From: Rhineura floridana
Lineage: Eukaryota; Chordata; Lepidosauria; Squamata; Rhineuridae
NCBI RefSeq assembly: GCF_030035675.1
Contig: NC_084480.1
Span: 129,158,738-129,222,737, forward strand
Length of the DNA stretch: 64,000 bases
Direction: 5' to 3'
Position numbers and translations under genes: made by a program. Of this stretch, positions 55,641 through 64,000 are shown piece by piece. Position 1 is the first letter of the stretch, and each line of letters begins with the position of its first letter. Under the pieces are notes generated by a model. The model was not told the DNA's origin and did not search any database. It saw nothing but the letters and a program-made list of their open reading frames with translations.

Positions 55641-56017
55641 GAAATGGAAATGGACTGTCTTCAAGTCGATCCCGACTTATGGCTACCTTATGAATAGAGT
55701 TTTCATGGTAAGCAGTATTCAGAGGGGGTTTACCATTGCCTCCCTCTGAGGCTAAGTCCTCCCCAGTTGGCTAGGGCCTGCTCAGCTTGCCACAGCTACA
55801 CAAGCCAGCCCCTTCCTTGTCTGCAACTGCCAGCTAGGGGGCAACTGGGCTCCTTGGGACTATGCAGCTTGCCCACGGCTGCACAGGTGGCAGGGCACGT
55901 AACCCCTGAGCCACTCACTGTGGGGGTGATCTTTGGCTGGCCCTTGACACCCAGGAGATACGAACAGGGATTTGAACTCATAGACTCTGGACTCCCAGCC
56001 AGGCTTTTCTCCCCACT
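55641..56017 (-). mobile_element. Long composite SINE with BovB-type tail
   Basis: The minus-strand head 'cctggctgggagtccagagt' with B-box-like 'gagttcaaatccc' differs from the common Sauria head. A ~190-base GC-rich middle follows (55770-55930), then 'ggcaatggtaaaccccct' and the BovB-type tail ending 'cttgaagacagtccatttcc'. At ~377 bp it is longer than the 200-230 bp copies. Confidence 0.75.
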
Positions 56018-56192
56018 AAGGAACTTCATTCACCCTACCCAAAATTCAGATTCATGCCACTTTAAGCTGTTTTGCTTGTTTATACTTGTTTATACTTGTT
56101 TTTATGTTTAATGGATTTTAAAGGGATTTATTTCTTATTGTGAGCTGCCTTGTTTTCTAATCTGCAACCCTACCTCACAGGTTTGTTGGAAA

Positions 56193-56231
<39 letters not shown>
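56193..56231. repeat. (CA)n microsatellite
   Basis: Nearly pure CA run inside copy 2 of the unclassified repeat. Confidence 0.95.
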
Positions 56232-56233
<2 letters not shown>

Positions 56234-57223
56234 ATGTAAATATATATACACCCCATATAATAGTTTATTGTCAAAACCAGTTGGTTACTGCAGAACATTT
56301 TTTTAAAAAATCAGTATTAGTTCCTACATAATAAAAACAGTGATACCTAAGTAAGCCCTGCCTAATTGCTTTTAAAAGTAGCATTGGAGGGGGAGAGAAA
56401 GATTTACAACACAAACACAGTTTCTTGCTATGTTCATTCAAAAGTCCCATCAATTTACAGCACAATCCTAACCATGTCTACTCAAAAGTAAGTCCTATTG
56501 AATTCAATGGGGTTTACTCCGGGTATGTGGGATTAGCATTGCAATTTTACTTCCCAAAAAGCAAGTATTGGATTAACGCTGGATATTGGGAAGGTTCAAA
56601 ACGTTGCCCTCTTCAACCTCCCAGGAAAATTTAAACTTGTTTGACTCCTGTACATAAGAGCGAAAAAGACTGAAAGCTATATATTTATTCAATTTATGAG
56701 ATGTTCAGATAAGCAGGAAAAAACAAGTTTTCTGACTTGCAAGGGGGTCTGGGTACCACCTTGTCAATCACAACCCCGACTTCACTTATTGGCTACAAAC
56801 CTGAAAGGGCGGGATTAGAGTAGCTAGCTATGAGCTCATTTAACTGAAGTTGTGGGGGGGGCGGTTGACATTTTTGTGTGTATCTCATGAAGCAGACCAC
56901 CTAGAAACTTATTTTAAAAAAAGAAAAGAAAAAAGAAAGCTTAGAGTCCGGATATTAAGGTGATTCACCCAGAGACCCGGAGAGCACCCCAAAAATCCAG
57001 AGTCTGTGGACAAAAACGACATCTGGCAACTCTAGTGTGTATGCAGCCTATATCATTTTGAAGGTTGGTTCACAGTACTGGACTGAGTATTTGTAGGTCA
57101 AACAAATACCTTCTAGGACTGTGATTCTATGACCTAGGAGGCTCACTGAGGCAGTGAACTTGTGCCTCCTGTCCTGGACTATACCACTTGAGACTACAGG
57201 TGTGGCCTTTTTGCACCTCCATT

Positions 57224-57251
57224 TACAAAACAAAACAAAACAAAACAAAAC
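57224..57251. repeat. (CAAAA)n microsatellite
   Basis: Five to six units of acaaa/caaaa. Confidence 0.9.
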
Positions 57252-58152
57252 CTTCTCCAGATAGAATATTAAGGAGAAGAATTAAAGCCTACTACCTAAC
57301 ATGTAAGTTTCTATGTGGAAGGTGTGGTTTGTTTGTTTTTTATATTCACCCTAAACACATTCAAACATGGGAGGCTCCCTTGCAGTCTCAAGAAGTGCAG
57401 CCTGACATAGGTTTGCCAGGTTGATGAGAGCTAGGTCTCTGTTGCAATTTTCCCCAAAGGAAGCACTGCAGTTCTATCTAGTGTGTCTTATTCACTGGTA
57501 ATTTGAGTCAGCCAATATGGAAACGCTGTGCCTCACAGCACATTTATCAGGTGTCAGAATGAAACCTGTGGGTTGTTTACAGAGACTGTAACTCCCCCAG
57601 AAGTATTTTTCCTTATTCTTATTATCAAAAGCAACAACACGCCCCATTTTAGTATTTGTATTATTTGTTTTTCAGTGTCAAAGAGTTTTATTTCCAGGGG
57701 GCACAGCTCTAGTCAGATAAGGGTTTCATTGTGCTGACACAAACCTGTTTTGTGCTGGTTTAATATGGTAACATGTTGTGGAAATGTAGTTTGAAAAGAA
57801 AGACAGGACCATTTGGAACAAGCATGCCATTGGATTTCTCCACAACCAGAGCAGCCTTCTAGTTTTGGTGTGTGACTTTTTTTTTTCCTTTCCTTAAACC
57901 AGGTATAGTTACATGACGGTTGTTGAGGTGCATCAGTGCATTGGTCAGCCAGGGGGAGTGAATTTTCCTGTCTTGGGTTGAACAGAGCAAAAGTGAGTCT
58001 TCCGAGTGTGGTAAGTACCTATGCAGCTGCTTTCTTGCACTAGGTAGTACATGTTCAGAGGTAATACTAATCCTCTACATAGGGAGGGTGAGGAGATGGA
58101 GAAGGGGGAGTGATGTCAAACTCTTAGCTTAAACCATGTGATGATAAGAACT
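57252..58152. other. 0.9 kb, nothing recognised
   Basis: No splice-flanked exon or repeat end was found. T-run at 57870-57880. Confidence 0.4.
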
Positions 58153-58160
58153 GCCTAGAA

Positions 58161-59086
58161 TAGGGATGGGCAAGACATTTGACTCAATTCGCCCTTCCGA
58201 AACAATACAAAACCCCAAACACAGCCATCCTTTGAAATTTGCATTTATTCAAATTTTGTGAAGCAGTTCTCCAACCAAGCAATGTTTACAAAAATTTATA
58301 GTGTTGTGTGTTTGGGGGTTGGAATGGATGATCCCTGTGAGTCCCCTTCCAGCCTCTGATTTGGAATCATGTGCCTTGGGGTGAGGGGCTGGCTCTGCTG
58401 GAGTTTCTTTTGTTAAGCTAATAGAGTGGCCAGGCTGTTAATGGGTCTATTAGGTGCCCAGCAACTGGTGAATGGGCCAGGAAGATCCTTTTGTCATTTA
58501 AACTCTTCAAGAGAGCCTCCCCCACTCCTGGCGGCTAGCAGAGGTTTGTGGTTTGAGTGTGTTTAGAGTGGTCTAGAGAAAGGCTGGGGACTGAAGGCAG
58601 GCAGGCAGATTGGCTCTCTGCACCATGGCTTTAAGATGCCTCCTGTAACTCAGATGGAAAAGCTGGATATTGGACTGCTGATGCCTTGAACCCCTCCATC
58701 CTAAGCTCAGGTTGGAATGTGTGTAAATAAATGAACCATATTTCATAAAGATACAACAGTCTCTGCTGATCTTCTTCCCAAAGGAAACCAAGCCCAGGAT
58801 GAGCGAGGGACCTCTGAAATCTCACTGCTCAGAGATTGGGGATGCATGCAACAATATATTCGGGGAATGTGGGCATAAAATGCATATGTTAGTGAAAATA
58901 ACATGCAAAAATGCATTATATTAGGAGAAATTGCTTGCAAAAATGTAAACAGTGAAAACTGCATATATTAGGAGAAAGACGTACTAAAATGATGAATTTT
59001 CAGGGGGGATATATATATATATATATATATAAGCAAATTGCTGCAGAAATGTGGAGAACCAAAGCTGATAGATCTTTCCATCCCTA
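58161..59086 (+). mobile_element. hAT-like element, TAGGGATGG family, copy 3, split
   Basis: Ends are 'tagggatgggc' and (reverse) 'tagggatggaa'. Target duplications are gcctagaa (58153-58160) and gcctggaa (59087-59094), 7 of 8 matching. Without the insertion at 58302-58853 it is about 370 bp and follows the copy at 49518. A (TA)n run (59008-59030) lies near its right end. Confidence 0.8.
58302..58853 (+). mobile_element. Probable solo LTR (fossil retrovirus-like element)
   Basis: A 552-bp insertion bounded by TGTTG...CAACA, with atag/atat at the two junctions as a 4-base target duplication (3 of 4). The uninterrupted copy at 49518 shows the empty site. An AATAAA lies near 58727, about 125 bases from the right end, as in an LTR. 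No internal retroviral sequence is present in the window. Family not assigned; it is younger than the element it sits in. Confidence 0.6.
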
Positions 59087-59149
59087 GCCTGGAAGTAAGG
59101 TTTCTAGAATCTGACTGGAGATCTCTAGGCCAGACAACTTTCTTTTTAC

Positions 59150-59222
59150 TAATTTATTTATTTATTTGTTTGTTAAATTTGTTTCCTGCCCTTCCTCCCA
59201 GAGGAGCCCAGGATGGCTTGTT
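59150..59222 (-). mobile_element. L2 3' tail, antisense
   Basis: 'aatttatttatttatttgtt' then 'cctgcccttcctcccagagg' and 'agcccagg', the reverse of the L2 ending. Confidence 0.7.
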
Positions 59223-59579
59223 CTGTTTCTTTAACAGTGGCTTGATTTGCAGCCATGATCAGATGATCCTGTTGATCTCCATGCTGTGAAAAACTTCACC
59301 TACTGATGTCTGCAGACTGGACTTCTTTAAAAGCTCAAGAGCAGGCCTGGCCCTTTTTCTAATAAGTTTGGCAATCCAGGTCACTGGCATATGTTGCTTG
59401 CTTGGTAATGATTTCACAACCCTCTTCATGTTAGCAAAGGCTTCTTCCCACACCACCACGATAAAATTGAAAGCCAGAACCATGTCAGCAGCGCATTCAC
59501 AGGTATCCTTCCCAACCAAGTGTTTTTCCATCCACCCAGGCTATTATTGGATGTGAAAGGCCTGTATGTTTGGGCTAAC
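59223..59579. other. No feature recognised
   Basis: Both strands were read; no exon or repeat could be supported. Confidence 0.35.
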
Positions 59580-59700
59580 CCAGAGGTAGCCAACTTGGTA
59601 CCTTCCAGATGTTGTTGACTGCAATTCCCATCAACCCCAGGCAGCATGGCCAATAGGAAGGAATGATGGGAGTTTTAGTCCAAAAACTCCCATGCAGCTC
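59580..59700. mobile_element. Fold-back MITE ('actcccatcag' type), partial
   Basis: 'ggtaccttccagatgttgtt' and 'gcaattcccatcaaccccag' with the mirrored 'gatgggagttttagtccaaa' on the right. Confidence 0.65.
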
Positions 59701-62164
59701 CTGTTTTCAAATGTTCCATGATGTTGTGGGAAGACGCTATGGAGTAGCTACCTCCATACTAGATAGTGGTATATGTAGTGGCCTTAAATCAAGCTATACA
59801 CATAGTAGAATCACACGGTGTAACCTCTTCATGTACCACTTCAACTGTACAACTGTTGCTCTCAGGTTGGGAATTAATTTCATGTTTGAGGTTATGCCAC
59901 ATTAATACAATACCATAATGTGGAAAATTAGCATATCAAAGAGAAGGACTAGGCAGAACTTTTTTTCTGACAGGCACCTCTGTCTGCAGTCTGAGCAGTC
60001 TAGTAACAGCTGCACCCTGTGATTTGCCCGATTGTATCATTAGGTTGCAAAAGAGCTAGTATTTAGTTTAAGAGAGATGTGGCTTCTGAATGGGTAGTGA
60101 TACAGTGTATGTTTCAGACTATTACACTCTAGTTTGAAGTAAATCAAGGATGACAGTTGATTTTCAGAAAAGATAGTTCCTCTTAAGAGGTGTTTTCTCT
60201 AGCTCTGGTTTCATAATTTGATTACAATGAAAACAGTTAATTTACAACATTTTCATGTATGTGGTTGATACCATTTAACATGTCATTGTCTGGGGAAATC
60301 CAAAACCTTCCACTTCAGGAAATGGAGGCAATACACAAGGCTTTCAAACAAGCTTCATGGTAGAAAATGAACTAAACGTTCACAAGACAAATGAGTAACT
60401 TTTGCAATGATGTTATTCTGAATGACCTGGGATGCCCCCCGCCCGCCCCTTAAGTGTGCAAGCACACCAAACAAAATGTATGGGATAAGCAACTGAATTT
60501 ACTTCCACAGTAACCTACTCTTTGCTTAAAGGTACCACATGAACACGTTGGCAGCTTGTTAGCTGTTCTTACGTGATGAAATGATGTGCTGTGATTCTGT
60601 AATATGCTGGTTAATCACCTAAAGCTAATAAGGATAGTATAATACTGCTAGCAATAATGCTGTGTTCTTAAGTATATTTTATACTTCAGCATAGCAGCTT
60701 GTAACATTCTGAATGTTGAAAAAGATTGTCGAGGATCAACTTGAATTGAACGTGAACCTAAGTAGTTCATTTTGTAAAGGAACGAATGTGAACTGGCATT
60801 AGTTCTTTTTGGACATGTCAAACTTGAACTAGTTCCTTTTAAAAATGAACTTCCCAATCTCTGCTTCTAGTTTCCCAGTTTCCCTCCCCTCCAATACTAA
60901 CCCCTTCCCCCAGTTCCTGTGTCCCCTGCAGGCCCACCATGCAGCCATTGTTGAGGCTCTTCCTTTTTGTTTTGCCGCTCTCAAGTAGTCTCTCTTCAAC
61001 TTGGGGTCTGAGTAAAATGAGATTTACATTTTTCCTAGCCCCTTAGTGGACATTTCTAGAGTGACCCATTGAATCGGGCTCCACCATTCTCCTCCCCCTT
61101 CAAAAGGGGGGATTGCAAGGTACTCCTTTGAGACCCTATCAGGTGCAGCAATACTCTTGTACTTAGAAAAGCAACTCATTAAGGTTCTGGCAGCAGTTGA
61201 AAAAGAAGCATGCCTAGGTGTGGCCAGCCCTCCTGCACCATTAAATGGTTATAGGCATGTGCTATGGAGGGTGAACATCACACACCCTATTTAATGGTTT
61301 CTGTAATTACTGCTGGGGAGGTTCAGTGCTTGATGTCCTACTGATGGTGGTAATCATTTTAATCCAGCTCTGATGAGCAAGTGCCTCAAGGTGGTGGTGT
61401 GTATTTGGGACGAGCATCTTCTTCCATTTTGACAACACCTGCCAAACATCATCTGTTTCTGTGTCACACTGCTGCTGTTTGTATGGAGGTTAAAGTACTG
61501 AAACCAGACTCCAGATAAACGCATGATGTTCAGCCAAACCCACGGTATACAATGCTCTGTAGTTAATTTGACTCAGGCCCCCTCGCATATGACCATGATT
61601 CACTTTTTGAAAGTGTTTGTCAAGTTTGCATGTGACAGATATGTGTGTGTGTAATAGGTCTAGAAAGTGAAAATGTTTCAGTAAGAGAGTTTTGGGATTT
61701 TTTAATGTTGAAAAGTCAGCTGAGAACAAACCCATGTCAATTACAAGGACAGCTCAGGTAGTCTGGAAGGGAATCATTTCTCTGTTAAAACCACAGCTTG
61801 GCATCTTCAATAGAGTGGTGATTCCTGCCACAGTGCAACAGAATCAACTATGCTGTTCTAAGGAAGTGTACAAAATCACCTGGTGCAACAGTTCATGATA
61901 GCATATCACCACATTGGTCACTGTGCTCTATCCTAAACACGTTTGCAGGTGCCGAGACTGACAAAAATACTGCCTTGCTTTGATTGCTTATTTTAGCTGT
62001 AGGGTGCTGGGACCTGCAAATTAATACTGCAACATGGAGTGCTCTTGCTCAGGGTTCCTGCCAGCCACCCTATCTTCTAGGATACCCTATTCCATTCCCT
62101 ACCTGGTTTTCAGTTTTTTTCATCTTAGGCTGTAGGCACACCAGTCGCCTACAGCAAAACTTTT
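59701..62164. other. 2.5 kb, nothing firm
   Basis: Around 60740-60860 phrases such as 'agttcattttgtaaaggaac' and 'ccttttaaaaatgaacttcc' are mutually inverted, hinting at a degraded palindromic element. No exon was recognised. Confidence 0.4.
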
Positions 62165-62370
62165 CCATTGGTCATGAGAAGAGCATGCTGGATCAAGCCA
62201 GTGGTCCATCTAGTCCAGCCTCCTGTTCTCACATGGGCCAACCAGATGCCCATGGGAAGCCCACAAGCAGGACCTAAGTGCAAGATCACTCTCCCCTTCT
62301 GCAGCAACTGGTTTTCTAAGGTATACTGCATTTGATTAGCTAGTAGCCATTAATAGCCTTATCCACACCT
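62165..62370 (-). mobile_element. CR1-clade LINE 3' UTR, antisense
   Basis: 'catgctggatcaagccagtg', 'gtccatctagtccagcctcc' and 'cccacaagcaggacctaagt' belong to the family of 19243-19325 and 42960-43400. This is the longest copy of the UTR part in the window. Confidence 0.6.
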
Positions 62371-62834
62371 GGAGAGGCAATGGATTGATTTGCCAATCAG
62401 TTGTGAAATCTCTTTGAAGCTGAATTTAAAAAAATAAAACTCTCTCGAGCTGATCCCACCAGGTTTTACAGTAAAAAAAGGGTGACTAGTGTTGTGTGCC
62501 CCCATTTTCAGAAAAGAGAGGTGGAAAGACACATTGGAGCTGGCAGAATAGTAAGTGTGTCTCTACCCTCTGTGAGGATTCTATGGCCACTAACCATGCT
62601 GTCCTTATTGGACTATTTTTTCTGACTTCACCCAATTTTTTGTATATATAGTGCTGCAAATCCTGGGGTTCCACGAGTCTGCCAATACCTTCCTCCCTCT
62701 TGTGCATGGATGGTGGTTTTGGCTACATAAGGATTGGCACTCAGAGACTGAGTTCACTATTAGTATACAGCATTACCACTCAGAACATTTAGTAGTTTTT
62801 CCCTAAACAATTGTATCGTGAGTGTACATGGCGC

Positions 62835-63020
62835 CGTCAGTGATAATAATATCCAGCATGTCTATAGTGCTTTAGGGTGTTCAAGACTCAACAAACATCA
62901 TCTTGGTAATTGTACCACAGCTCTGTAAAAGGGTTATCTCTACATTACATATGTGGGGGGTGGGGGCTAAGCCACAGCAGCTTGTGTAAGGACACCTAGT
63001 GAAAGTTCATGGGCTAGAAC
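62835..63020. repeat. MIR-like ancient SINE remnant
   Basis: 'gataataatatccagcatgt', 'ctatagtgctttagggtgtt', 'cagctctgtaaaagggttat' and 'gtaaggacacctagtgaaag' follow the order of segments in CORE/MIR-type SINEs (core, then L2-like tail). Heavily diverged. Confidence 0.4.
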
Positions 63021-63039
63021 AACTTGAAGTAGCTTCTAC

Positions 63040-63385
63040 CTTCAGGATTTGGGAATCTTTTTCAGCCTGAGGGCTGCATTTCCTTCTGGGCAACCTTCAG
63101 AGGGTCACTTGGTACTGGCAGGCGGAGCAACTAGTGGGTGGAGCAACTAATGTAAATGTTACCTGTGTACAGTAAACTGGTTTAGACACACACACCCTCT
63201 GTACCCTCCATGTAGAGAAGAGGCATCATCATAGTTCAAGGACACATTCCAGCCAGCCATAAACACTTGGAGTGTGAAGCAGGGACAGTGAGGGGTGTGG
63301 CCTGGGGGGAGCTCTTAGGACCAAATAGGCCTGAAGGGCCACATTTGGCCCCTAGGCCTGAAGTTACCCACCCCTAGCCTAGGCT
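63040..63385. mobile_element. hAT-like element, degraded
   Basis: The left 'caggatttgggaatcttttt' and right 'gaagttacccacccctagcc' are weak inverted ends, with 'ccaaataggcctgaagggcc' near the right side. Same general family as 29571-29921. No clean duplication. Confidence 0.5.
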
Positions 63386-63464
63386 AACAAACAGATCCCC
63401 TTTTGTTGGTTTCATAACAAAGCGGTCACTAGGCATTAATGAAAAGAAATACAAATTAGCATTA

Positions 63465-63820
63465 CAGAAAATAAATGGGGTGCAGCTTTATTTACAATGT
63501 AAAGTGCATCACACAGAAATTGTTCAAACAGATAACAAGCAGTGACATATATGACAATACATTACTTGCATTTAAAAAGTTTTTTTTGTTTTTGTTTTTA
63601 AAAAGGGAATTCATCTGAGAATTTAGTATGGCAAACATCTAATTTTACCATCCGGCCTTTTACCTCTAGGCACTACATCATACCAGCAGTGCTGTTCTTA
63701 AGGGTTCTTTTGGAGTCATTAACTTTTGAACCCTGTTTGTTCACCATATAGACTGGAAAATGTATGAGCCACTAGAACTAAAAAATAGGCCAGGCTTTAT
63801 TATCCCTCTCCAATATTCCC
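63465..63820 (-). other. Possible 3' UTR end of an unseen minus-strand gene
   Basis: AATAAA on the minus strand at 63487-63492, followed downstream by ordinary sequence and preceded by ~330 bases not resembling any repeat here. In mammals the next gene upstream of TXNDC8 on the same strand is SVEP1, so its 3' end would fall on this side. No coding exon of SVEP1 was recognised, so this is a guess from position. Confidence 0.25.
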
Positions 63821-64000
63821 CAACAGGGCTGGTGCCAGAGGGTGGCCAGGTTGGGCCCTGGCCAAGGACCCCTGCAGGGCTCCTCCTTAGGGTGGGTGGG
63901 TAGCAGTCCCTTTCCGTGATCCGTGTCAGCTCCCAACGCTGCTGCGGATCACAGAAAGGAGCTCCCAGGCACCCCCCCACAACTGTGCAGGCCTGCAACG
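63821..64000. other. GC-rich window end, repeat-like
   Basis: 'acagggctggtgccagaggg' and 'gttgggccctggccaaggac' look like a DNA-transposon terminus running out of the window. Not classified. Confidence 0.3.

Larger units (their letters stand above)
55311..57038. repeat. Unclassified ~1.3-kb repeat, copy 2
   Basis: Collinear with 15170-16742. It ends 'acatctggcaactctag'. A SINE splits it at 55641-56017, within about 10 bases of where an L2 tail splits copy 1. Internal (CA)n and the 'aagtcctattgaattcaatg' segment are shared. No ORF is conserved between the copies, which argues against coding function. Confidence 0.7.

Noticed and set aside
55767-56111. Plus-strand 114-codon frame
   Set aside because: Lies inside the GC-rich middle of a SINE on the other strand; no resemblance to a protein.

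Overview
The window is vertebrate nuclear DNA, almost certainly from a squamate reptile (lizard or snake). The evidence is a dense mixture of BovB/RTE LINEs, tRNA-derived SINEs with a BovB-type tail (Sauria-SINE type), L2-clade and CR1-clade LINEs, and many short non-autonomous hAT-like elements. There are no bacterial-style operons, rRNA or tRNA genes, or CRISPR arrays. All calls come from reading the sequence; no database was searched.

One host gene can be supported. It is a thioredoxin-fold gene on the minus strand, read from about 29.5 kb down to 12.3 kb. Four phase-0 exons (29405-29509, 19766-19825, 18596-18661, 12333-12395) have good splice sites and the same lengths as exons 2-5 of vertebrate thioredoxin (35, 20, 22 and 20 codons plus stop). 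They carry the WCGPC active site, the cis-Pro MPT motif and a C-terminus resembling TXNDC8, the testis thioredoxin that neighbours TXN and SVEP1 in mammals. A polyA signal lies at 12275-12280. The 8-codon first exon was not found.

Layout: 0-7.6 kb is AT-rich with an antisense BovB 5' piece, a fold-back element and nested hAT MITEs. A full-length but decayed BovB with a perfect 11-bp target duplication fills 7.6-10.9 kb. TXNDC8 and its large introns fill 12.3-29.5 kb; the introns hold SINEs, two copies of one hAT family, a decayed L2 and the first copy of a 1.6-kb unclassified repeat. An L2 with an open RT half is at 33.9-35.4 kb. CR1 copies are at 35.9-36.5 and 37.6-41.2 kb, the latter with a GDSL-esterase ORF1. 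L2 copies at 46.2-49.4 and 51.4-53.4 kb share one frame break. From 54 to 59 kb come SINEs, the second copy of the unclassified repeat and a hAT-like element split by a probable solo LTR. The last 5 kb has no recognised exon, but a polyA signal at 63487-63492 on the minus strand may mark the end of another gene.

The repeats are not functionally coordinated with TXNDC8. The most useful observations are the reconstructed gene, the shared L2 frame break, the duplicated unclassified repeat with two unrelated insertions at nearly the same point, and several insertion-into-insertion events that fix relative ages. No clear new biological system was seen.
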